Shown here: positions 16,554-25,576 of the stretch, piece by piece | Position numbering within the stretch: position 1 is the stretch's first letter | How the letters are laid out: each line of letters begins with the position of its first letter | Assembly: GCA_965262015.1 (NCBI GenBank) | Contig: OZ253494.1 | Location: 620,001-684,000, forward strand | Length of the DNA stretch: 64,000 nt | DNA from: G965262015 sp965262015 | GTDB lineage: Bacteria > Spirochaetota > Leptospiria > Turneriellales > CBDBES01 | Direction of reading: 5' to 3' | Program-made: the position numbers and the translations under genes | Notes under the pieces: model-generated | What the model was told of the DNA's origin: nothing | The model's input: the letters and a program-made list of their open reading frames with translations, nothing else | Database searches by the model: none

Positions 16554-17762
16554 TTAATGATGGCTATAAAATCGTACATCAATCCATTTATATAAATTTC
16601 TAAAAAAAGTGAAACCAATGGGCCCCATAATACCACCGATCATGGCTGCTACAATAGCTCCCCTATAAATATCATGACTAATAATATGCAAATCATAACC
16701 CAATTGGGCCGTTACTATTAAAATGGTTAATGGAGCAGACATCAAAAATAGACTACCTAGACTGGTGGTAAACTTTTTATACCAGGTATCCGTTTTCATG
16801 AGATAAGCGAAAATCAGCAGCATAGGTAAACGAGACAAAAGGATTAATCCATATAATTGAATACCTATAGTAAGAATTTTTTCGAAATGACGAGTATGTA
16901 CTGCAAAGCTCCACCCTAAATGAATAAAAAAGAAAGGAATAAAAAAACCATAACCAATGGAATTTAGCTTTGCTTCAAAAAAGCTTTTACTACGAAAGAT
17001 AAATGACAACATCATCCCTCCTAAAAAAGCACCCAAAATAATTTCTACCTGAAAAAAATGAGATAAAGTTGCCATAGTAAGTAGTACTAAAAAAGCCAAG
17101 CGTACACTGAGCGAGATAGTATCCGAACCTATTTTCTTGTTTAATAAATGAGTTAATAATGGGAACTGCCACAACAAGAGCATAAATATCTGAATTCCTA
17201 AATAACTAACAACCAGTACAATAATAATACCAGATAAATCTTTAAGAAATACAAGCTGGAATTGATTATTATTTTTATGTGCAATTTCATAGATAATCAA
17301 TGATAGAATACTCACTAGCTCACCTAAAGAGGCTGTCCATATTAGATGTTGCCCATATGCAGTTTTTTCAGAATCTGCGGATTTTAGACTTAGGAATACT
17401 AGCCCTACTGACATACATGACAATAAGATACAAATAAAAAAATGGGAAGTATGAAAAAAATACATCCCGACAAAAATACTTTGTAATGTAATAAGAATAA
17501 TTTGAAAAATAGGTAGAATAATTTTTTTAGGTTGAAAATGCTCAAAGTTAATTTCCATGCCAGCCAGAAACATTAAAAAAATAAAACCCAGTTGACTTAA
17601 GTGTTCTATGAAAGTGATGTCCACTTGCTTCCCAGACATGAAAAGAGCAAGAATAATACCCGCTAGGATTTCACCTACAATTAAGGGAAATCGAATTCTA
17701 AAACATATGATGGGTGTAACTAGTGAAATAATGCTAAAAAGGAATAGATAGAAAAAATTCAT
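16554..17762 (-). CDS. CPA2-family cation/proton antiporter
   Basis: 402 residues with about 12 hydrophobic segments through the whole length, typical of the KefB/NapA-type Na+(K+)/H+ antiporter family (GEILAGIILALF near residue 31, FLAGMEINFEHF near 66, LGAFLGGMMLSF near 238). It has no cytoplasmic RCK domain of its own. It starts 7 bp after a TrkA-like gene, which probably supplies the nucleotide-binding regulatory subunit, so the pair may form a two-gene K+ or Na+ antiport system in the inner membrane. Ion specificity cannot be read from the sequence. Confidence 0.85.
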   Translation of the reverse strand: MNFFYLFLFSIISLVTPIICFRIRFPLIVGEILAGIILALFMSGKQVDITFIEHLSQLGFIFLMFLAGMEINFEHFQPKKIILPIFQIILITLQSIFVGMYFFHTSHFFICILLSCMSVGLVFLSLKSADSEKTAYGQHLIWTASLGELVSILSLIIYEIAHKNNNQFQLVFLKDLSGIIIVLVVSYLGIQIFMLLLWQFPLLTHLLNKKIGSDTISLSVRLAFLVLLTMATLSHFFQVEIILGAFLGGMMLSFIFRSKSFFEAKLNSIGYGFFIPFFFIHLGWSFAVHTRHFEKILTIGIQLYGLILLSRLPMLLIFAYLMKTDTWYKKFTTSLGSLFLMSAPLTILIVTAQLGYDLHIISHDIYRGAIVAAMIGGIMGPIGFTFFRNLYKWIDVRFYSHH

Positions 17763-17769
17763 GTTGTCT

Positions 17770-19290
17770 TTAATTCGCTAGAAGTAATAAGCTGCCCTGA
17801 AATTTTTTAATCAGTAATTTAGCACTGTTGGGTATCATCCAGTATACTGTATTTTCTTTCCCCACTGATAGGGCAAGAACATGGTTACTAGGTACTATGT
17901 ATAGTGTCTCATGGACGGGATGGCCTTCTATTATAGTTGCTTGCATATTCACATGATAGAGGGCACACATATCTTTAACAGCACTCATAACAGATTGTGC
18001 AGTCTCAATATAATTATCACTGTATGCTTTCATGGGAGGTATCACTTGTAAAACAGACAGTGGTAGACCAGTTTGCAGTACTATATCAATCACTAACTCC
18101 GTTACAGAAAGCACTTCTGGTGAGTCTGACACAAATAAGGTAATACCTTGTATGGGGCTAGAAGTTTTAATATACCAAATTGGCATGATGTACTTTTTGG
18201 ATACTTTTAGCAGTAAGGGAATTATCCAATACCGATAAAGAAAAATATGCCAATAACGCAGAGGATGTTGACAGATTAAGAGACCAATGCGAGTATCATT
18301 TATTATTTTGGATATCTGCTCAACGAAATTGTAGGTACTCACTTTTTTTGACTGTATATTAACGATGTCATGGCCTATACTTTTCCACAGACGACGTACC
18401 ATGTTACCTGTATTGACATGATTAAACATGACTAACATCTTAACTGATATCATATGCTTGAGTAGCCACCTATATTCTCTATAAGCACCTATGCGATAGT
18501 CTCTGTTAAAGCATAGTGAGATGAGCATTTCACCATAACGAGTGGGGAAAAGACGAGAACCATGTTTTAAATATTGTGAGGTAGCCTTTAATATTTCAGG
18601 CTCACCAATTAATAACAATTTATCACCTGCCTTAGGACGGGTGTTACCGCTTGGTATAATAAGCTCATCTTCTTTCATGACATGGATTTGGCTTATCTCT
18701 GACTCAATATAACTTTTTTTAAGCTTGGTCTTAGGACGATAAATAGCACCTATTAACCATTTTTTAAGAGGAGGAAGTGATTTTAAAGATTGACCTACCA
18801 AAGGTGAGCTTGCTGTTAATTGTATTTGTTTTATTTCTCCTATCCCCTTACCTACGTAAAAAGCACTGTTCTCTCCTAAACGGATTTTGTTGAGTATATA
18901 ATGTGCCACAATATCTGTTGCATTGGTAACAATAATATTTTGTTGCAACAAACTGGTGTCTTGTGATTCCATAAAACACACAATAATATTGTTGATCTTA
19001 AGCACATCACACAATATAGTTGCAACTTCAATCGCCAAAGCATCATCTTCTAGGGTAATTAAAATTTGATAGATATCAGAAGATAATACAGTTCTTAGAA
19101 AATAAGCACTGGTAGCGTCCCCACTATGGACAGTGACGCTCTGCTCAGCATATTCTTTTAAGATAGACTGGACGAGATTTACATCTTGATCAATAAGAAT
19201 CAAGTCATTAGGACCAACAAGATGTTTTAATAAAATAGTACCTATTTTACCGCAACCGATAATACAAATTGCTGGCTTTGATACACTCAT
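17770..19290 (-). CDS. TrkA/RCK-type regulatory protein with C-terminal USP-like region
   Basis: 506 residues. Residues 1-130 form a TrkA-N Rossmann domain: GCGKIG near 12-17, acidic IDQD end of strand 2, and HSGDAT. A TrkA-C domain follows (about 155-245, EISQIHVMKEDELIIPSG). The last 240 residues have alternating hydrophobic strands with VLALSVGKENT and LLLLAN, resembling a universal-stress-like fold, less certain. It is predicted to be cytoplasmic and to gate the adjacent antiporter (7 bp downstream) in response to nucleotide. Confidence 0.8.
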   Translation of the reverse strand: MSVSKPAICIIGCGKIGTILLKHLVGPNDLILIDQDVNLVQSILKEYAEQSVTVHSGDATSAYFLRTVLSSDIYQILITLEDDALAIEVATILCDVLKINNIIVCFMESQDTSLLQQNIIVTNATDIVAHYILNKIRLGENSAFYVGKGIGEIKQIQLTASSPLVGQSLKSLPPLKKWLIGAIYRPKTKLKKSYIESEISQIHVMKEDELIIPSGNTRPKAGDKLLLIGEPEILKATSQYLKHGSRLFPTRYGEMLISLCFNRDYRIGAYREYRWLLKHMISVKMLVMFNHVNTGNMVRRLWKSIGHDIVNIQSKKVSTYNFVEQISKIINDTRIGLLICQHPLRYWHIFLYRYWIIPLLLKVSKKYIMPIWYIKTSSPIQGITLFVSDSPEVLSVTELVIDIVLQTGLPLSVLQVIPPMKAYSDNYIETAQSVMSAVKDMCALYHVNMQATIIEGHPVHETLYIVPSNHVLALSVGKENTVYWMIPNSAKLLIKKFQGSLLLLAN

Positions 19291-19311
19291 AGTGTGTCTA
19301 ACCCCTACATC

Positions 19312-22300
19312 TTATGAACATCCGGTTGTGGCACCACAAGTATCACACTTAAGACAAGAGCCATTACGCGTTAATGTAGCATTAGAACATTCTGAACACA
19401 TCTCTGTTTCATAACCACATATGACATTGACTGGTACTAAAGCATGAGCATCTTTTTTGTTACCCCTATCTTCTTCCGTTTTATTTTTACTATGCACTGT
19501 TGGTTGGTTGTGAATAGAAAAAGTAGAATCACCAGGATCGTGTATGAAATCATTTCGGCCCAGATAATGGATAGCCAGATCTTTAAAAACATAATCTAGA
19601 ATAGAAGTTGACATACGTATCCGGTCATGCCCCTGGACTACTCCATTTGGTTCAAATCTTGTATAGGTAAAAGCTTCAACAAATTCATCCAGAGGTACTC
19701 CATATTGTAAACCAAGAGAAATAGCAATGGAAAAGCTATTCATCAAGCTACGAAATGCTGCACCTTCCTTATACATATCTAGAAAAATTTCCCCTAATTT
19801 ATGATCATGATATTCTCCTGTACGAAGATAGACCTTGTGGCCACCAACAATGGCTTTCTGTGTGTAACCTGATCTCTTTGATGGTAAACGTTTACGTTGA
19901 TACTGTGCCACAGTACGCTTTACCATACTATTTGATAACTGTTGTGTTTGTTCTGGAACGGATTGAGCAAAAAAGTTAGATAAGTTTTTCTCTTCTGTAT
20001 CTTGAAATAAATCTAAATTCATAGAATATAAAGGTTGAGACAATTTTGAACCATCTCGATAAATGGCATTAGCTTTTAACATTAACTTCCATGACATTAA
20101 GTAAATATCATGAATGTTCTCTGTTGTTGCATCATAATTTACATTAATAGTTTTAGAAATTGCACCTGAAATAAAAGGCTGAACAGCTGCCATCATATCA
20201 ATGTGTGCACGGTATGGCAATGAACGCTTACCTTTCGTACCACAACAATTAGCACAGTCAAAAATGGGTAAATGCTCATCCTGTATATGTGGTGCACCTT
20301 CAATAGTCATGTTCCCACATATATACTCATTAGCTTCACGTAATTCTTGAGCTGTAAACCCTAGGTAACTTAAAAGATTAAAGGAGGAAGATTGAAAGAT
20401 ATCTGTTGAGATATACAACTCCTTAGATAAAATATCATATCCAATGGAAAATGCATTAAAAACATATTCTAAACTCAAAGCTGTTGGTAACATATTTTCA
20501 ATCATATCCAGTGTATGTTTACTAAAACCTAGTTCAGCTAATTTTGTTGGATTGATGTGAGGAGCACCTTGCATACTACCTGTTCCTGTCATATAGTATT
20601 GAATATCTTGGATCTGCTTAGCAGTATATTCTAGCTTCTCTAAAGTCACTAGAATAGACTTATTAATAATTTTAAAATAACCACCACCCGCTAACTTCTT
20701 AAACTTTACCAATGCAAAATCAGGCTCTATACCTGTGGTATCGCAATCCATTAATAAACCAATGGTACCCGTAGGTGCAATGACAGAGACCTGGGCATTT
20801 CTATAACCATACTCTTCACCATGACTCAATGCCTCATCCCATACCTTTTTAGCAACAGATAACATATCTTTTGGTGCATAATAGGGATTAATTCCACGGG
20901 GCGTAATTGTAAGACCTTCATACTCCTCAGTAGATGCATTAAATACAGCTCGCCGATGATTACTAATTACTCTAAGCATATGTTGTTTATTCTTTTCAAA
21001 ATGAGAAAAAGCACTAAGTCTCTTTGCCATTTCAGCTGAAGTTTTATATGCAGTACCTGTTAATAATGCTGCTAAGCAACCCGCCATAGCATTAGCCTCT
21101 TTAGAATGATAAGGAATACCATGCAACATAAGAAGACTGCCAAGGTTAGCGTAACCCAGACCAAGTGTCCTAAAACGATAAGATAATTCAGCAATTTTCT
21201 GTGAAGGGAATTGGGCCATTAAAACAGAAATATCTAGAGTAATGGTCCACAAGGAAATAGCATGCTGGTACGCATCTATATTAAAATAGCGTTTATGTGT
21301 GTCATAAAACTTAATAAGATTGAGAGAAGCAAGATTACAAGCAGTATCATCTAAAAACATGTACTCACTACATGGATTAGATGCTTTAATAGGACCATCT
21401 TCTGGACAGGTATGCCATTCATTGATAGTAGTGTCAAATTGTACACCAGGATCAGCACAATACCAAGCAGCCATACAAACTTGACTAAATAGTTCCCTGG
21501 CAGGGATAGTTTTCACTACTTTTTGGCCCACTCTGGAAAGTAAATTCCAAGGACGATTCTCTTCCACACTCTTTAAAAATTGGTTGGTTAAACGAACAGA
21601 ATTATTAGAGTTTTGGCCACTTACCGTTTGGTAGGCACTACTGTTCCAATCAACATCAAATTCTTCAAACTCTATTTGTGTATAACCCTGCTTAGCCAGA
21701 TCAATTACTTTATTTACATATGTCTTAGGTATACTTAGCATCTGTGATTTTTCTATTAGATCTCGTAACTCATTATTCTGCGCGACATCCAATAAACGAA
21801 CATCCTGATCGCAACCCTGTATACAATCCATAAGAGAATGAATAAACTGCTTAATAATTTTACTACCGGTCACCAGACTAGTGACTTTTTCTTCTTCTCT
21901 AGCTTTCCAATTAATAAACAACTCTACATCAGGGTGATCAATGTCTAGACATACCATCTTAGCAGCACGACGAGTAGTTCCACCTGATTTAATCGCACCA
22001 GCCGCACTATCACCAATCTTTAAAAAACTCATCAGCCCAGAACTTTTACCACCACCCGAAAGAGCTTCATCCTCACCACGAATGGCAGAAAAGTTACTGC
22101 CTGTACCAGAACCGTACTTAAATAAACGTGCTTCCTTAACCCATAAGTCCATAATACCATTTTTACTCACTAAATCATCATCAACGGACTGTATGAAACA
22201 AGCATGCGGTTGAGGATGCTCATAAGCTGATTTAGACTTTACAATTTTACCTGTTTCTGCCTCTGCATAATAATGCCCTTGAGAAGGCCCCTCAATACCG

Positions 22301-22794
22301 TAGGCCCAATAGAGCCCTGTGTTAAACCATTGGGGTGAATTAGGAGCTACCATTTGGTGTAATAACATATAGCGAATTTCATCATAATACGCCTTAGCAT
22401 CCTCTTCTGAATAAAAATAACTGTACTTATATCCCCAATAAGTCCATGTACCCGCTAATCTTTCAATAACTTGCTTAATACTGGTTTCCCTGGTATATCT
22501 TTCCCCAACAGGTAATTTATCCAGAGACTTCTCACATGGAACATGACGTTGTAACCATACTGGTATAGCTTCCTCTTCTACTTTACGAGTATGTCTAGGG
22601 ATGGAAGCTTTTCTAAAATATTTCTGAGCTAGTATATCCGTAGCGATCTGCGACCAGAAAGAGGGCACTTCTACATCTCTGGCTTCAAATACTGGTGAAC
22701 CGTCAGGGTTTATTATTTTTGCAACACGCTTCTCAAATAATATATCTCCATAAATACTATTACGTGTGTTAGTGAATACTCGTTTGATACGCAT
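19312..22794 (-). CDS. nrdJ: Vitamin B12-dependent ribonucleoside-diphosphate reductase
   Basis: 1160 residues from ATG at 22794 (a TTG at 22800 would add two). It reduces ribonucleotides using adenosylcobalamin, without oxygen or a second subunit. Class II signatures: APNSPQWFNTGL, GSGTGSNFSAIRGEDE, NPCSEYMFLDDTACNLASLNL (split over about 478-498), and VIAPTGTIG. The C-terminal zinc-type tail has CSECSNATLTRNGSC and CDTCGATTGCS, characteristic of long NrdJ enzymes. It makes DNA synthesis depend on cobalamin. No NrdR-type box was recognised upstream. It starts 21 bp before trkA on the same strand. Confidence 0.96.
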   Translation of the reverse strand: MRIKRVFTNTRNSIYGDILFEKRVAKIINPDGSPVFEARDVEVPSFWSQIATDILAQKYFRKASIPRHTRKVEEEAIPVWLQRHVPCEKSLDKLPVGERYTRETSIKQVIERLAGTWTYWGYKYSYFYSEEDAKAYYDEIRYMLLHQMVAPNSPQWFNTGLYWAYGIEGPSQGHYYAEAETGKIVKSKSAYEHPQPHACFIQSVDDDLVSKNGIMDLWVKEARLFKYGSGTGSNFSAIRGEDEALSGGGKSSGLMSFLKIGDSAAGAIKSGGTTRRAAKMVCLDIDHPDVELFINWKAREEEKVTSLVTGSKIIKQFIHSLMDCIQGCDQDVRLLDVAQNNELRDLIEKSQMLSIPKTYVNKVIDLAKQGYTQIEFEEFDVDWNSSAYQTVSGQNSNNSVRLTNQFLKSVEENRPWNLLSRVGQKVVKTIPARELFSQVCMAAWYCADPGVQFDTTINEWHTCPEDGPIKASNPCSEYMFLDDTACNLASLNLIKFYDTHKRYFNIDAYQHAISLWTITLDISVLMAQFPSQKIAELSYRFRTLGLGYANLGSLLMLHGIPYHSKEANAMAGCLAALLTGTAYKTSAEMAKRLSAFSHFEKNKQHMLRVISNHRRAVFNASTEEYEGLTITPRGINPYYAPKDMLSVAKKVWDEALSHGEEYGYRNAQVSVIAPTGTIGLLMDCDTTGIEPDFALVKFKKLAGGGYFKIINKSILVTLEKLEYTAKQIQDIQYYMTGTGSMQGAPHINPTKLAELGFSKHTLDMIENMLPTALSLEYVFNAFSIGYDILSKELYISTDIFQSSSFNLLSYLGFTAQELREANEYICGNMTIEGAPHIQDEHLPIFDCANCCGTKGKRSLPYRAHIDMMAAVQPFISGAISKTINVNYDATTENIHDIYLMSWKLMLKANAIYRDGSKLSQPLYSMNLDLFQDTEEKNLSNFFAQSVPEQTQQLSNSMVKRTVAQYQRKRLPSKRSGYTQKAIVGGHKVYLRTGEYHDHKLGEIFLDMYKEGAAFRSLMNSFSIAISLGLQYGVPLDEFVEAFTYTRFEPNGVVQGHDRIRMSTSILDYVFKDLAIHYLGRNDFIHDPGDSTFSIHNQPTVHSKNKTEEDRGNKKDAHALVPVNVICGYETEMCSECSNATLTRNGSCLKCDTCGATTGCS

Positions 22795-22811
22795 GGACAA
22801 AGAACCTTAAA

Positions 22812-22985
22812 TTATACCTGTCTGTTTAGATAAGACAAAGTAGTGCAAAGGATTATATCTCTTGTTTTGTTTTTGTGATAAGTTGTCATGTATTTTTTAA
22901 ACATAGTTATAGGAAGAGTGTAAATTCTTTGTAAGTTCCCCCTTCGTATTGTGAATCCACATGAAAATTTAATTGTGGCATACAT
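22812..22985 (-). CDS. Possible small protein of unknown function
   Basis: A 57-codon basic frame (begins MYATIKFSCGFTIRRG) with GGAAAG just before its ATG, lying directly behind a sigma-28-like promoter and before nrdJ. No recognised domain or membrane segment. It may equally be untranslated leader of nrdJ. Confidence 0.25.
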   Translation of the reverse strand: MYATIKFSCGFTIRRGNLQRIYTLPITMFKKYMTTYHKNKTRDIILCTTLSYLNRQV

Positions 22986-23006
22986 TACTTTCCATAGCAA
23001 GTAAAC

Positions 23007-23033
23007 TTATCGACATAATATATCTACGTTTTA
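23007..23033 (-). promoter_or_regulatory. Sigma-28 (FliA)-like promoter
   Basis: Read leftward: TAAA, 15 bases, GTCGATAA. This equals the FliA consensus spacing and matches 7 of 8 -10 positions. The bases that follow (GTTTAC) are shared with the other such site at 237-262. It points toward the small frame at 22985 and nrdJ, not toward leuS. Confidence 0.5.
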
Positions 23034-23043
23034 CTTAGCATCT

Positions 23044-25545
23044 ATGACTACCTTGACACCAGAAGGAATACAAGCTTACGAGAATAAAATTTTGCATGAG
23101 TGGGCAAATAATAAGACATACCAATCATGTAGTATATATGATAAGGGTCTAAAAAAATATTATGTATTAGTGATGTTTCCCTACCCTTCTGGGAAAATTC
23201 ATATGGGTCATGTCCGTAACTATGCCATTGGAGATGTTATCTCTCGATACAAACGCTTAAACCATTTTGCAGTAGTGCATCCTATTGGTTGGGATTCTTT
23301 TGGATTACCTGCTGAAAATGCAGCACATAAACACAATATTCAACCTGCTATATGGACTAAACAGAACATAGACCATATGCGTACCCAATTGAAGCGACTA
23401 GGTATATCTTATAACTGGGATCGAGAGTTATCCACTTGTGAGCCAGAATATTACCGTTATAACCAGTTATTCTTCCTAAAAATGTATGAAAAAGGCTGGG
23501 CTTATAAAAAAGAGGCACCTGTAAACTGGTGTCAAGAATGCAACACTGTACTGGCTAATGAGCAGGTGGTACATGAATGCTGTTGGCGACATGAAACTAA
23601 AAAAGTTGAAAAGAAGCTTCTTTCACAATGGTTTTTTAAAACTACTGAATTTGTAGAGGAGTTGAATCAGCATACAGAAGATATGAAAAAAAATTGGCCT
23701 AATAAGGTATTATCTATGCAACAGCATTGGGTTGGTAAATCGGAGGGTGCAGAAATACAATTTAATATTCCTGGTGAAGGGAAGCTTAGCATTTTCACAA
23801 CACGTGTAGATACAATTTTTGGAGTAACATTTCTTGCAATTGCACCTGAACACTATTTAACAGAAAGAATAGGTAATATACCAGGATATCAAGATATACA
23901 AAACATGAAAACCCAAGTTGGTCAGATGAGTAACCAAGACAGGGAAAATCCTACAGAAAAGGCAGGCGTATTTACTGGACTTTACGCCATACACCCTTTT
24001 ACTCAAGAAAAAATACCCATTTATGTAGCTAATTTTGTTTTACCAGGATATGGTTCAGGTGCCGTAATGGGGGTTCCTGGACATGATCTACGTGATTATG
24101 CTTTTGCTAAAAAGTACGATTTGGATATTAAAACTGTGGTTGCTCCTACCGATGACTCCAATCATCTACAACTGGAAGATACAAGCTACATTAAAGAGGG
24201 AATTTTATGCAATTCTGGAGAGTATGATGATCTAACATCAGAAGAAGCTAGAAAAAAACTTATAGAATTTATAGAAAAAAATCAGATAGGTTCTGCCAAA
24301 GTAACATACAAGTTAAGGGATTGGTTAGTTTCTAGGCAAAGGTATTGGGGTACGCCAATACCTATTATTTATTGCAAGGAATGTGGTATCGTACCCTTAC
24401 CTGAAGAGCAGTTACCTGTTATATTGCCTACTAACGTTGATTTCTCTAAAAATTCTAACCCTTTAAAAGATAAGAGTGCATTTTTTCTTCATGTAAAGTG
24501 TCCCAGATGCCAAAAAGATGCTACTAGAGAGGTAGATACAATGGATACCTTTGTAGATTCCAGCTGGTATTTTTTACGTTATCTAACAATAGATAAATCA
24601 AATGAGCCTATTGATTTAAAAGCAGAACAATACTATATGCCTGTAGATCAATATATTGGTGGTGTAGAACATGCAACCATGCATCTGTTATATGCACGAT
24701 ATTTTACAAAAGTATTACATGCTCTGGGATATGTGAAGCATCAAGAACCTTTCAAGTGTCTTTTGACACAAGGAATGGTTTTAAAAGATGGTGCTAAAAT
24801 GAGTAAAAGTTTAGGTAATGTAGTTGATCCTGATATTCTTATCCAATCATATGGAGCAGATGCCGTACGATTATTTACTCTGTTTTCTGCTCCACCTGAA
24901 AAAGATCTAGACTGGTCTCAATCTGGGGTAGAAGGCTGTTTTCGTTTTATAAAACGGATATATCACTTTGTTCAGGCTAAACAGAAAATATACCATCTTA
25001 GCTTCCAGGATACGATTAGTAAAGACCCTATTCAGTCTAAGCCTATTGCCCTAATATGTTCTAATACATTTGAAACTATTTTACACGTAACAAAAGATAT
25101 AGAAACACATTCATACAATGTAGCTATTGCACATATTATGAAATTATTTAATTCTTTTAATCAGGAGATGTCCCAGTTGGACAATATTCGACTAGATAAG
25201 AGCTATCTTGATGTTTTATCTTTTTGCGTTACTACTTTCTGTATTTTGTTAAATCCATTTGCACCTTTTATCAGCCTAGAATTACTAAACCAGTTAGGTA
25301 TGCAAGAAGAACGAAAACTTCAATGGCCCAAGGTCATGCCAGAATTTATTCTTAATGATACCATAACTATTGCCATACAAATTAATGGTAAACTCAGAGA
25401 GACCATTAACATTAATTGTAATGCCACCAAAGATGAAATTATTAAAAATGCGAAAAGTCAAGAAAAGGTTCTTAATTATTTAAATAATGTCCATATCAAA
25501 AAAGTAATTTATGTTGATAGTAGACTTGTAAATTTTGTAGTATAA
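23044..25545 (+). CDS. leuS: Leucyl-tRNA synthetase
   Basis: 833 residues, a full-length class Ia synthetase charging tRNA-Leu. HIGH motif appears as HMGH within FPYPSGKIHMGHVRNY, KMSKS as MSKSLGN near 585. The CP1 editing domain is present (FTTRVDTIFGVT; GYGSGAVMGVPGHD). Zinc-knuckle-like cysteine pairs (NWCQEC; YCKECG; CPRCQ) are visible. ftsK follows 31 bp downstream on the same strand. Confidence 0.97.
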   Translation: MTTLTPEGIQAYENKILHEWANNKTYQSCSIYDKGLKKYYVLVMFPYPSGKIHMGHVRNYAIGDVISRYKRLNHFAVVHPIGWDSFGLPAENAAHKHNIQPAIWTKQNIDHMRTQLKRLGISYNWDRELSTCEPEYYRYNQLFFLKMYEKGWAYKKEAPVNWCQECNTVLANEQVVHECCWRHETKKVEKKLLSQWFFKTTEFVEELNQHTEDMKKNWPNKVLSMQQHWVGKSEGAEIQFNIPGEGKLSIFTTRVDTIFGVTFLAIAPEHYLTERIGNIPGYQDIQNMKTQVGQMSNQDRENPTEKAGVFTGLYAIHPFTQEKIPIYVANFVLPGYGSGAVMGVPGHDLRDYAFAKKYDLDIKTVVAPTDDSNHLQLEDTSYIKEGILCNSGEYDDLTSEEARKKLIEFIEKNQIGSAKVTYKLRDWLVSRQRYWGTPIPIIYCKECGIVPLPEEQLPVILPTNVDFSKNSNPLKDKSAFFLHVKCPRCQKDATREVDTMDTFVDSSWYFLRYLTIDKSNEPIDLKAEQYYMPVDQYIGGVEHATMHLLYARYFTKVLHALGYVKHQEPFKCLLTQGMVLKDGAKMSKSLGNVVDPDILIQSYGADAVRLFTLFSAPPEKDLDWSQSGVEGCFRFIKRIYHFVQAKQKIYHLSFQDTISKDPIQSKPIALICSNTFETILHVTKDIETHSYNVAIAHIMKLFNSFNQEMSQLDNIRLDKSYLDVLSFCVTTFCILLNPFAPFISLELLNQLGMQEERKLQWPKVMPEFILNDTITIAIQINGKLRETININCNATKDEIIKNAKSQEKVLNYLNNVHIKKVIYVDSRLVNFVV

Positions 25546-25576
25546 ATTTTTCTCATCCAGTCGATACCTAACTGCA

